A stretch of 64,000 nt of DNA, from contig BIFV01000007.1 of assembly GCA_003990955.1 (NCBI GenBank), positions 258,866 through 322,865 of the forward strand, written 5' to 3'. The translations under genes were made by a program, and so were the position numbers. The notes beneath the pieces were generated by a model that saw nothing but the letters and a program-made list of their open reading frames with translations, had not been told where the DNA came from and made no database searches. Source of the stretch: Sporomusaceae bacterium FL31. Lineage in GTDB: Bacteria > Bacillota > Negativicutes > DSM-1736 > Dendrosporobacteraceae. This document shows positions 55,581 to 62,943 of this stretch, one piece after another (the first letter of the stretch is position 1; each line of letters begins with the position of its first letter).

Positions 55581-56570
55581 ATTAATAAGTTAAAGATAGT
55601 TGCCATAGGTGATTCAATAACATATGGCTTTCCGTACTCACTAGACTTCTCATGGGTTAACTTAGTTGCCAAGAAACTTCAGACGGAATTTTTCAATAAA
55701 GGCATCAATGGTGATACTACAACTGGAATGCTAAATCGTTTTAAAAAAGATGTCTTAACTCTAAAGCCATCACATGTCATCATTATGGGCGGAACTAATG
55801 ATGCATATAATGGTACAAACATTGACTTAGTCATTAATAATATTCATAACATGGTTCAATTAGCTCTAGAAAATCGCATTATACCGATTATAGGATTACC
55901 GATACCGTGTAACGACTCATCTGTAAAAAATCTATTGGAACAATATCGCGAAGAAATGCATCAGCATGCACTTCAAAACAATATCAACTTTATTGATTTT
56001 CACAATGTTATGGTTGATCAAAGCAGATATATAATAGAAGAGTTTCACTGTGATGGCGTACATCCATCGCAGCTTGGGTACAAAACTATGGCGAACGTAG
56101 CAGTGAAGTTTTTTGAGAATTACTATTTCGATAAGATGATTGTTAAAGCATCCAATAGAGACTTTCAAGAACTTATAAAAGTTTGGGAAGATTCAGTTCG
56201 CGCTACTCATAGCTTTATAACCGAAAAAGAGATCCAATTTTATAAGCCGTTAATTTTAAATGAATATTTTAAGTACGTAAACCTATTTTGCTACAAAGAT
56301 TCAGATAATAAGATTATTGGATTTATGGGTATTGCAGACGATAAACTAGAGATGTTATTTATTGATCCCGAACATAGAAGTAAAGGTATTGGCAAGAAGC
56401 TTTTAAATTTTGCCATAGCAAATCAAGGAGTAAAAAAAGTAGATGTTAATGAAGAAAATGAGCAAGCAGTTTGGTTTTATCTACATATGGGATTTCGAGT
56501 GATTAATCGCTCTGAGCTTGATGCTAGTGGAAAAAGCCATCCCATTTTAGCGATGGAACTTATGCACTAA
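55581..56570 (+). CDS. SGNH hydrolase fused to a GNAT acetyltransferase
   Basis: A 329-residue two-domain protein. Residues 1-190 form a GDSL/SGNH hydrolase: IGDSITYG (Ser), GINGDTTTG (Gly), GGTNDAY (Asn) and DGVHPSQLGY (Asp/His). Residues about 195-329 form a GNAT domain: DFQELIKVWEDSVRATHSF, FIDPEHRSKGIGKKLLNFA (acetyl-CoA loop) and WFYLHMGFRV. GAGGTGAT (55569-55576) is a near-perfect ribosome binding site and ATT 55581 lies at the right spacing; GTG 55572 overlaps the site and has none of its own. Substrates are unknown. Followed by a terminator. Confidence 0.88.
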   Translation: MNKLKIVAIGDSITYGFPYSLDFSWVNLVAKKLQTEFFNKGINGDTTTGMLNRFKKDVLTLKPSHVIIMGGTNDAYNGTNIDLVINNIHNMVQLALENRIIPIIGLPIPCNDSSVKNLLEQYREEMHQHALQNNINFIDFHNVMVDQSRYIIEEFHCDGVHPSQLGYKTMANVAVKFFENYYFDKMIVKASNRDFQELIKVWEDSVRATHSFITEKEIQFYKPLILNEYFKYVNLFCYKDSDNKIIGFMGIADDKLEMLFIDPEHRSKGIGKKLLNFAIANQGVKKVDVNEENEQAVWFYLHMGFRVINRSELDASGKSHPILAMELMH

Positions 56571-56607
56571 AAGGCTGCATCCCTAACGGATGCAGCCTTT
56601 TTAGTGT
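56565..56607 (+). terminator. Intrinsic terminator after the SGNH-GNAT gene
   Basis: AAGGCTGCATCC and GGATGCAGCCTT form a 12-bp stem, then TTTTAG. The stem extends outward as CACTAAAA...TTTTTAGTG. Confidence 0.9.
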
Positions 56608-56992
56608 GATCATAACTTGCTTGCTGCTTCACGGAAACCTGGAGTAACCAAATATTCGCAGCTGCTTGGTTCTTTCCAGCGTTTTTGTGATAAAATGCTG
56701 ATATAATAATTTTTTTATTAAAGGAGATACATGTTTATGCTCAAATATAGTATATCGGAGATTGTAGCAAACGGGGAGATTTGATAATTTAGACGATACA
56801 AAAATTATGACTTTTTAGGGTAAAAATCGAAAGAATAGATCGAGAGAGGTAAAAGCTTCAAGAAAGGAAGATGGCTTATTATCCAATATTATTTGGAGTC
56901 GGCATTATGCGGAGCAAAGGCTATCGCATAACAAAATATGCTGTGAGATAGCCTTTGCTCAATCCTAAAACTACAATTTTAGGAGGAGCATA
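56608..56992. other. Non-coding stretch with a mini-ORF and an inverted repeat
   Basis: No full gene. An extended -10 (TGATATAAT at about 56698) and an AAAGGAG site lead to a 17-codon frame, ATG 56731 to TGA 56784 (MFMLKYSISEIVANGEI), possibly the start of a truncated gene. A 14-bp inverted repeat (GAGCAAAGGCTATC at 56912-56925 and its complement at 56947-56960) precedes the CD3324-type gene. It has no T tail, so it is not a simple terminator. Confidence 0.5.
56912..56960. repeat. 14-bp inverted repeat upstream of the CD3324-type gene
   Basis: Perfect arms (56912-56925, 56947-56960) separated by 21 bases, ending 32 bases before the coding start. It may be a leader hairpin or the edge of an inserted segment. 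Confidence 0.7.
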
Positions 56993-57262
56993 ATGGGCTA
57001 CAAGAATGCAGTTAGTGTATTTCCCGCCGATTTGTTAGAAGCAATACAACAGTATATTGACGGTGAATATATTTATATCCCACGAAAAACAGAGAATAAA
57101 AAACGATGGGGGGAAGTGAAAAACAGCAGGCAATATATTCAGGAACGAAACGCGATAATTTTTTCCCAGTATCAAGACGGTATCTCGATTGAAGATATTG
57201 CAAGCTGTAACTATTTATCACCCAAGACAATTTACAAAATAGTAGCTGACATGAAAAGTTAA
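56993..57262 (+). CDS. CD3324-type small HTH protein
   Basis: An 89-residue protein matching the Clostridial CD3324 family pattern: GYKNAVSVFPADLLEAIQQY, IYIPRKTENKKRWGE and a C-terminal helix-turn-helix (GISIEDIASCNYLSPKTIYK). AGGAGG precedes the ATG. These proteins resemble Mor-type transcription activators. It lies in a block with more GC-rich codons than the neighbours and is followed by a terminator and a methyltransferase gene, suggesting joint acquisition. Confidence 0.85.
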   Translation: MGYKNAVSVFPADLLEAIQQYIDGEYIYIPRKTENKKRWGEVKNSRQYIQERNAIIFSQYQDGISIEDIASCNYLSPKTIYKIVADMKS

Positions 57263-57275
57263 TACCAAAGTAAGA

Positions 57276-57308
57276 GCGACATGGTGATTTTGCCGTGTCG
57301 CCTTTTTG
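57276..57308 (+). terminator. Intrinsic terminator
   Basis: GCGACA and TGTCGC, with inner G-C pairs, form the stem, then CTTTTTG. Confidence 0.75.
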
Positions 57309-57390
57309 TGTCTGAAATATCTTGTAGAGTGCATTGTAATCATATAGCAACTATAATTGAGATAAAGGAGATTAACGGAGGAAGAACATT

Positions 57391-58116
57391 ATGCACATGT
57401 TTACAAATCAGTTTATGTCCAGTCAGAATAACCTGGAATTCTTGAAAACTACCATGATGGGGCCTAATGCCATGCGAGTAGCAGAGGAATTAGCATCATT
57501 CCTAAATGTCAATGAGAATATGCGTATACTTGACCTCGGTTGTGGGAGCGGTCTTTCCACGCTCTTGCTGACACAAAAATACGGCGCAAAAGTTTTCGCC
57601 GCCGACTTGTGGATTTCACCGAGTGAAAACTATGAGCGTTTTAAATCTATCGGGATTAACGATAAAGCCGTTCCAATTTCAGTAGACGCAACCAAAGGAT
57701 TGCCTTTCGCAAATGAATATTTTGACCTGTTATTTACTGTGGACGCTTACCATTATTTCGGGGATACGGCGGAAATGCTCCCGTCGCTCATTCCTTTTGT
57801 GAAAAAGGGCGGCTATATCGCCGTGGCTATTCCCGGCTTAAAATATGAATTTGGGGGAAATGTTCCCGATGATATGCAGCCGTTTTGGAATAGGGAGATG
57901 GAAAGAACCCTGCACTCTCTTGATTGGTGGAAGGATTTGTGGAATAAGGCCGAAGACATTGAAATGGTGGACAGTCGCGAAATGGCCTGTTGTAGACAGG
58001 CATGGAAAGAATGGCTGACCGGTTATCATCTCGTTGTTGCTGATGACATCAAAATGATGGAGGCCGAAGGTGGAAAATACTTTAATCTTGTTCAGTTGAT
58101 TGCTAAAGTTATTTGA
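57391..58116 (+). CDS. SAM-dependent methyltransferase (type 11)
   Basis: A 241-residue class I methyltransferase. The SAM motif MRILDLGCGSGLSTLLL lies near residue 45, VFAADLWISP near 75, and FDLLFTVDAYHYFG near 115. This layout is common among Clostridial small-molecule methyltransferases. ATG 57391 or 57397 may be used; CGGAGG lies about 8 bases upstream of the first. Codons (GGC, GCC, CCC) are more GC-rich than the core genes, pointing to transfer. The substrate is unknown. Confidence 0.88.
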   Translation: MHMFTNQFMSSQNNLEFLKTTMMGPNAMRVAEELASFLNVNENMRILDLGCGSGLSTLLLTQKYGAKVFAADLWISPSENYERFKSIGINDKAVPISVDATKGLPFANEYFDLLFTVDAYHYFGDTAEMLPSLIPFVKKGGYIAVAIPGLKYEFGGNVPDDMQPFWNREMERTLHSLDWWKDLWNKAEDIEMVDSREMACCRQAWKEWLTGYHLVVADDIKMMEAEGGKYFNLVQLIAKVI

Positions 58117-58477
58117 ATGTCACCCTCAAAAAAGACACCTGGTGCCTGACGGTCAACAAAAACGGGCGGCGACGGGCATTTCTCCGCGACTGACTTCTGG
58201 CATGTTGTCCATAATCGGCAGAATGGCAAAGCCGACGGTTTTCACCGTCGGCTTTTTCACCCCTTTTTCTTTGCAAAACCCGAAGTATTTCGGATTTACA
58301 GGCAGCGAAATAAGCCGAAATATAAAAAGAAGCATCCAGATGAGTAACCCAGATACTTCTTATTCTTAAAATTTTAAAGCTCTCTATATGGCTCTAGGCA
58401 AGAAGTCAATTTTAATAGCCAGATGAGTAAAGCCACTATCTAAAAAGCAGCTTTTACTTAATTGATAACCTTTTGAC
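58117..58477. other. GC-rich relic DNA with a terminator
   Basis: A 200-base GC-rich patch (about 58130-58330) followed by AT-rich sequence. On the minus strand an open frame (58153-58335) reads like a chance or relic peptide (KGVKKPTVKTVGFAILPI) with no ribosome binding site. It holds a terminator at 58230-58257. It looks like debris of a Clostridial mobile element. I see no functional gene. Confidence 0.5.
58230..58257. terminator. Hairpin terminator in the relic patch
   Basis: GCCGACGGT and ACCGTCGGC form a 9-bp GC stem with a TTTC loop, then TTTTT. Confidence 0.8.
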
Positions 58478-59407
58478 TTAGCCATCAGCATTTATTCTTG
58501 TGATAAGCTCGTCTAATACAACATTGGCTTTGTCATGATCGATCTGACAAGTTCCGGCGTTGGCATGACCGCCACCACCGTATTGGAACATTAATTCGCC
58601 GATATTAGTTTTTGAGCTTCGATTAACAATTGACTTTCCTACAGTGAATACAGTGTTTTGCTTATTTAATCCCCATAAAATATGGATAGATACATTAGTC
58701 TCAGGATAAAGCGCATAAATCATAAAACGATTGCCAGGATAAATAGTCTCTTCTTGTTTTAAATCAAGCACAATGAGATTATTATAAATCTTTGAGCAAC
58801 GTTGAATTTGCTCCTTAAAAGCAGATTCATATTCAAAATATAGATCAACCCGTTCTTTGACATCCGGTAATTCTAAAATTTCATCGATTGTATGGTCCCG
58901 GCAGTAATCAATAAGATCCATCATCAGATTATAGTTTGAGATCCGAAAATTTCTAAACCGACCTAAACCAGTTCTGGCATCCATTAAAAAATTAAGAAGA
59001 GCCCATTTCTGAGGGTGCAGTATATCATCCAAGGCATATTGCGCCGAGTCAGCTCGATCAACAGCAGCCATCATTTCATCCGAGATATTTTGAAAACGTT
59101 CCTTACCGCCAAAGTAATTGTAAACGACTCTTGCAGCAGAAGGAGAGTTTGGATCAATGATATGGTTGGAATGCTGACATTGAATGCGAATAGTTTCACT
59201 CAAATGATGATCAAAGGCAAGATGGGCACCAGGAACATAGGGGAGATTGGTTGTAATATCATTCTCCGAAATAGCAATCTTACCATCTTGCATATCTTTG
59301 GGGTGAACAAATTTAATATCACCCAATATGTCTAATTCTTTCAATAACACTGCACAAACCAATCCATCAAAATCGCTTCGAGTAACAAGCCTGTATTTTT
59401 GTTGCAT
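58478..59407 (-). CDS. DHH family phosphoesterase
   Basis: A 309-residue DHH/DHHA1-type phosphoesterase. The metal motifs are RSDFDGLVCAVLL, HLAFDHHLSET (DHH), and the AAVDRADSA region; the C-terminal DHHA1 signature is FQYGGGGHANAGTCQI. AGGAG lies about 10 bases before the ATG at 59407, while the in-frame GTG at 59419 is too close. The family includes exopolyphosphatases, cyclic-di-AMP phosphodiesterases and nanoRNases; the exact substrate is uncertain. Confidence 0.92.
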   Translation of the reverse strand: MQQKYRLVTRSDFDGLVCAVLLKELDILGDIKFVHPKDMQDGKIAISENDITTNLPYVPGAHLAFDHHLSETIRIQCQHSNHIIDPNSPSAARVVYNYFGGKERFQNISDEMMAAVDRADSAQYALDDILHPQKWALLNFLMDARTGLGRFRNFRISNYNLMMDLIDYCRDHTIDEILELPDVKERVDLYFEYESAFKEQIQRCSKIYNNLIVLDLKQEETIYPGNRFMIYALYPETNVSIHILWGLNKQNTVFTVGKSIVNRSSKTNIGELMFQYGGGGHANAGTCQIDHDKANVVLDELITRINADG

Positions 59408-59553
59408 GTATTCATTCACTCCTATTTCTTATGGTATGTATAGTTAAATAATACCATAAATAAGTAAACTTGGTATAGGAGTTTTCATCTGTTTAATAAA
59501 ATTCAAGTGACCAGATTGCTTATTTCATAAGCATTACTTACATGCATAGATCA

Positions 59554-60462
59554 TCAAGGTTTATTAAAAGTTTGTGTTTCTGATTCTAATATAGAGACCT
59601 TTTGCAGTAAGGCCTGTTCGTTTAAACGTAGATTTCCTATTTCAACTTGAAGTGATTCTATTTTCTCATTAGAAGCTTGGATTTGAGGTTCCATCATTTG
59701 CAAACGCTCCTCTAAGCGATTCCTGGCGATAGTTTCACGAGTTAATGATTGATTTAACATCTTATTAATATTTCTTTCAGAAAGAAGTTCTTCTTGACTT
59801 TGTTTAACGGCTGCCTCAATAGAATTAATTCTGACTTGTAAGTCTTGATTAGCAGCCTCTAACGAGGCTGCTTTATTTTTAACTTCTATAGCAGTATTTA
59901 AAGCATTATCACGTTCTAGCTCTGCTTTTTCCTTTTGAACTACAGCATCATCAGCAATCCTCTGAATTCGCTTAATCATTCCCTCAATACTTTTTCTTCG
60001 TTCAATCTCATCAACTAGTTCTGTTTGCACAGACTTGCTTTCGTCTTGCGCTAATACTAATTCCTTTTTCAGATGAGCTATTTCTTTGTTCAATTCGCTA
60101 ATCTTATCTTCTGTTAAAAGGGCATTTTCTTCAGCGTGCTGAGCGCGCTGCTGATATTCGGCAATTGATTTGAATTTATCTGCTTCAACAATTTGCATAG
60201 CCCCTAACAAACTTTCTGTCGACATGATGATATCAGTAACTGCTTTCTTAATAACTTGCATTTGAGGTGGTTCGGTATCTTGTTTATTCTCTCGGTAAAT
60301 ATTTAACATATCATTCATGAAATCAGAGAATTTTTTGATACCTGCCGTTTTTTGAGCCTCTTTAAGCATGTTCATTAAGGTCTCATCAACTTTTCCCCCA
60401 TATGTAAACCATTTACCCTTCTCAGGATGATTAGTCTCAGGTATGTTTTCATACTCACTCAT
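59554..60462 (-). CDS. Long coiled-coil protein (KfrA-like layout)
   Basis: A 302-residue protein. The N-terminal 70 residues form a compact helical domain (YGGKVDETLMNMLKEAQKT, then FSDFMNDMLNIYRENKQ) that resembles small DNA-binding domains. Residues about 100-300 are an almost unbroken coiled coil (heptads rich in E, K, Q, L; no Pro before the last residue). This layout recalls plasmid KfrA proteins. AGGAGTG precedes the ATG. It is divergent from the tyrosine recombinase, with two palindromes between. The DNA-binding role is inferred. Confidence 0.78.
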   Translation of the reverse strand: MSEYENIPETNHPEKGKWFTYGGKVDETLMNMLKEAQKTAGIKKFSDFMNDMLNIYRENKQDTEPPQMQVIKKAVTDIIMSTESLLGAMQIVEADKFKSIAEYQQRAQHAEENALLTEDKISELNKEIAHLKKELVLAQDESKSVQTELVDEIERRKSIEGMIKRIQRIADDAVVQKEKAELERDNALNTAIEVKNKAASLEAANQDLQVRINSIEAAVKQSQEELLSERNINKMLNQSLTRETIARNRLEERLQMMEPQIQASNEKIESLQVEIGNLRLNEQALLQKVSILESETQTFNKP

Positions 60463-60530
60463 TATTACTCACTCCTATTTTTCAGGTTATTTATGTTAGA
60501 ACATCACATTCAGGGTATACAAATCCTTTC

Positions 60531-60559
60531 ATCATATATGTTACCATATTTTTTGTAAA
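60531..60559 (-). promoter_or_regulatory. SigA-type promoter of the coiled-coil gene
   Basis: On the minus strand, TTTACA (60554-60559), a 17-base spacer and TATGAT (60531-60536). It lies just left of the large palindrome. Confidence 0.65.
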
Positions 60560-60573
60560 TTTTATATAGTTAA

Positions 60574-60625
60574 CATTCCTGATATTATGATGTTAACTAA
60601 TGTTAACATCATAATATCAGGAATG
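60574..60625. repeat. Perfect 24-bp palindrome between divergent genes
   Basis: Arms 60574-60597 and 60602-60625 are exact reverse complements around TAAT. Each inner end carries GTTAAC, and a third GTTAAC lies at 60569-60574. It has no T tail and sits in a divergent promoter region, so an operator or recombination site is more likely than a terminator. Confidence 0.92.
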
Positions 60626-60633
60626 ACCGTATT

Positions 60634-60662
60634 AATCTCACATAATGTTATTATGTGAGATT
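60634..60662. repeat. Perfect 12-bp palindrome, likely operator
   Basis: AATCTCACATAA, loop TGTTA, TTATGTGAGATT. The half-site AATCTCACA recurs at 60753-60761, overlapping the -10 box of the recombinase promoter. Confidence 0.88.
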
Positions 60663-60726
60663 GAGGTGATTGGTTTAAAATCCAGTGTTTACAAGGGTTA
60701 GTGGTATTTATTTAGGCCTGAATCAG

Positions 60727-60755
60727 TTGACAAAAGAGAAAAAGCGGAGTACAAT
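60727..60755 (+). promoter_or_regulatory. SigA-type promoter of the tyrosine recombinase with operator half-site
   Basis: Perfect TTGACA (60727-60732), a 17-base spacer and TACAAT (60750-60755). The -10 overlaps AATCTCACA (60753-60761), a copy of the upstream palindrome half-site, so a repressor could bind both. Confidence 0.8.
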
Positions 60756-60789
60756 CTCACAGAATAGTTTTCATAAAGGAGATTATACT

Positions 60790-61377
60790 TTGAAATTCGT
60801 AGAGCCTTTTCGAAATAAAAAAGAGGTAGAAGCAGTTCGATTGTATCTAAGAGGAAAAGATATTAAGCACGGACTATGGTTTTGGATAGGCGTTAATTCA
60901 GCGCTTCGGATTTCCGACCTACTATCATTAAGAGTAGGCAATATAAGAAAGCCAGATGGCAGTATTGTCAATAAAATTACTCTCAAAGAACAAAAGACAG
61001 GAAAAACCAAAGAATTTCCGATTTCTGATAAAATCCGGACAGAAATCCAGACTGTAATCCAACAATATAAATTAGAAGATGATGATGACCCACTATTCCC
61101 CAGCCACAAAAAGGGAGAAGATCGTTCATTAAAACCAATTGGGCGTTCTTATGCTAATCAGTTAATTACCGAAGCAGCTCTAATGTGCAACATCAAAGGA
61201 AACTATGGTAGTCACTCCATGCGAAAAAGTTTTGCTTATTTTGCCTGGCAACAAGGAACTGATGTTTTATTACTAATGGACTTGTTAAATCACTCATCAC
61301 CCAAAGACTTACGACGTTATATCGGCATTACTCAGGATCAGTTGAACGAAATATACTTAAGCGTGGATTTAGGCTAA
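60790..61377 (+). CDS. Small tyrosine site-specific recombinase
   Basis: A 195-residue integrase made of the catalytic domain only. The first catalytic Arg is in ALRISDLLSLRVGNI (about residue 40). The HSMRKSFAYFAW box (HxxR, about 145), the second His in LLNHSS and the Tyr in DLRRYIGIT (about 178) are present. It lacks a separate core-binding domain. TTG start with AAAGGAG 8 bases upstream. Such short recombinases occur as lone chromosomal genes in Firmicutes. Its target may be the adjacent palindrome. Confidence 0.93.
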   Translation: MKFVEPFRNKKEVEAVRLYLRGKDIKHGLWFWIGVNSALRISDLLSLRVGNIRKPDGSIVNKITLKEQKTGKTKEFPISDKIRTEIQTVIQQYKLEDDDDPLFPSHKKGEDRSLKPIGRSYANQLITEAALMCNIKGNYGSHSMRKSFAYFAWQQGTDVLLLMDLLNHSSPKDLRRYIGITQDQLNEIYLSVDLG

Positions 61378-61525
61378 AAGAGAAATGCATAGTGTCTGAC
61401 GAAAAGGAGAGCGATTCATACTGGACAAGGCCGTTAAGCCGATAAGGCAAACGACAGCAGCCATAATGAAGCATCTCCCTAATGCCACCATGCATTCAAT
61501 CCTCGTTTTTATGGTTAATTAGAGT

Positions 61526-61562
61526 AAAAAGGCTGAACGCTCATGCTTGCGTTCAGCCTTCA
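61526..61562. terminator. Hairpin terminator, best on the minus strand
   Basis: AAGGCTGAACGC and GCGTTCAGCCTT form a 12-bp stem. On the minus strand it is followed by TTTTTAC; on the plus strand the T tail is weak. It ends minus-strand transcription after the LuxR remnant. Confidence 0.8.
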
Positions 61563-61631
61563 GGTTATCCACTCAGCTTAAAAACTATATTCTTACCAAC
61601 ACTCGATTGCTTTTGGGTTATTTTACGCAAG

Positions 61632-61842
61632 CTAACGATCAACCAGGCCATTTTTATAAGCAAAGGCAATCAACTGCATCGGTTTTGCAAATGTAATTTA
61701 TCCAGGATATTGCGTAGGTGATTTTTTACCGTGCTTTCACTGAGATATAAGTTCTCACCGATCTCTTTATTGTTTGTCCGGCAAATTCCTGTAGGATTTT
61801 GGCTGCTAGAACCCGAGATAGAGGAGCTTCCCCTTACACAAC
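61632..61842 (-). pseudogene. Broken LuxR/NarL-type HTH fragment
   Basis: Pieces of a response-regulator C-terminal domain are found in different frames: GEAPLSRVLAAKILQEFA, then TNKEIGENLYLSESTVKNHL and RNILDKLHLQNR, then MQLIAFAYKNGLVDR before a stop. At least two frameshifts separate them, and a TAA precedes the first piece. No receiver domain is present. The gene is not functional. It starts right after the membrane-protein gene on the same strand. Confidence 0.78.
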
Positions 61843-61865
61843 GCTGGCAATATTCCGTCCAATAT

Positions 61866-62489
61866 TTATTCATTGTCGTCTTCTTGTTGATCTAACGGCT
61901 TAAACGCCGGATTCATCAAAGCACTTACCAAAGGGCTGGGATTTTCTTCGTGAGCGGCATTCTGAACCTGTATGACCAGATGAAAAGCTACGCGCGAGAG
62001 GGTTGCCGTCAGATACGCAGTGATAAAGCTATTTAAGTAAGTCCATTTCATTAATTGTAAGATGTCTAGGACAGAAAGAACTTTTACAACAATCACACTG
62101 AGGAAAAATGTCCCTACCGCATTCCAGATGAAGAACTGTCGCCAATTAGGACTGTATTGTTGTATAAGCATGTAGGTAAGCGGTACTAAAGTCCAGTCTC
62201 GAAGGAAAACACTTGTTAAGAATGGCGCTAGCCGGACCTTGTAATACCATAGTCCTGCCGTCGTTCCGTAAAGGTCAATAAGACTCGTCATAACAGTGAC
62301 TAGAGAACCATAAAATAATAAGTCAGCCAGTCGCGTTTTATCCGTAAGCCGATACCAAACAATATAAGCTATTATAATGGTTGCTACAACGCCCCAATAC
62401 TTCGGAGTGGTTATAGCAACTTTCCATTGATCGAGCAATATATTCCACATGTCCGACCTTATCTGATAAAGCATGTAATCAGCATCCAC
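61866..62489 (-). CDS. CBO0543-like membrane protein
   Basis: A 207-residue protein with about five hydrophobic segments (YWGVVATIIIAYIVWY, LLFYGSLVTVMTSLIDLYG, WTLVPLTYMLIQQY, FFLSVIVVKVLSVL, and AYLTATLSRVAFHLV). The DLYG and RDWTLVP features fit the CBO0543 family known from spore formers. GGAGG lies upstream of the ATG. The charged C-terminal tail has an acidic end (QQEDDNE). The function is unknown. Confidence 0.8.
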   Translation of the reverse strand: MDADYMLYQIRSDMWNILLDQWKVAITTPKYWGVVATIIIAYIVWYRLTDKTRLADLLFYGSLVTVMTSLIDLYGTTAGLWYYKVRLAPFLTSVFLRDWTLVPLTYMLIQQYSPNWRQFFIWNAVGTFFLSVIVVKVLSVLDILQLMKWTYLNSFITAYLTATLSRVAFHLVIQVQNAAHEENPSPLVSALMNPAFKPLDQQEDDNE

Positions 62490-62662
62490 AATCTAACCTC
62501 CATATCACATATTATTAGGGAATAGTTTAATCAAATTTAATTATTAAATGCAATCGAATTTATCAATCAGATGTTTTGGAGTTAAGAATTTCAATTAGCT
62601 TGTTTGATTAGCAATTAAATAAGTCGAATTAGATTTTAGTAGCAAGCCTTCAGAGTAATACA

Positions 62663-62691
62663 TTGACGCATTCAAAGTCTACTGGTATAAT
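62663..62691 (+). promoter_or_regulatory. SigA-type promoter of the fluoride-riboswitch/eno unit
   Basis: TTGACG (62663-62668), a 17-base spacer and a perfect TATAAT (62686-62691), about 20 bases before the riboswitch. Confidence 0.8.
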
Positions 62692-62710
62692 TTTACTAAA
62701 TGAATAGTAA

Positions 62711-62786
62711 CAGGCGATGGAGTTCGCCATTAACCCCGCATTGCGGTAATGACTCCTACCATTTATGGTAGGAGTCTATTTTTTTC
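62711..62786 (+). ncRNA. Fluoride riboswitch (crcB motif) with terminator
   Basis: The sequence AGGCGATGGAGTTCGCC, then ATTAACC, a small hairpin (CCGCATTGCGG), and TAATGACTCCTACC match the fluoride aptamer core. The last element forms the left arm of a terminator, GACTCCTACC with GGTAGGAGTC, followed by a T run to 62786. In this class fluoride binding favours read-through. It controls enolase, an enzyme inhibited by fluoride, so the logic is coherent. Confidence 0.93.
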
Positions 62787-62807
62787 CTAACAGAATAGGG
62801 AGGTACT

Positions 62808-62909
62808 ATGAGCCGAAATATGATTGACTTAGGTTTAGGCAGCTTCAGCAATAGGCATCTGGTTTGGGATAGGGAGCAATTAATCTCTATTTTGCTACCA
62901 CATGCTTAG
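62808..62909 (+). CDS. Small leader ORF upstream of eno
   Basis: A 33-residue frame ([20 protein letters not shown], ending LLPHA) with a strong GGGAGG 5 bases upstream of the ATG. It lies between the fluoride riboswitch and eno and would be co-transcribed with it. No family is recognised. It may be a leader peptide or a remnant; expression is unproven. Confidence 0.45.
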   Translation: MSRNMIDLGLGSFSNRHLVWDREQLISILLPHA

Positions 62910-62943
62910 CATAGACTATGATCTTATAAGAGGAGGAAGAGAA

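Noticed and set aside
58153..58335. A 60-codon minus-strand frame in the GC-rich patch
   Set aside because: Contains the terminator stem and has no ribosome binding site. I treat it as relic DNA, although the peptide has an orderly look and may be the end of a mobile-element gene.
61482..61721. A 79-codon plus-strand frame after the tyrosine recombinase
   Set aside because: It crosses a strong terminator and the LuxR remnant on the other strand, and it lacks a ribosome binding site.
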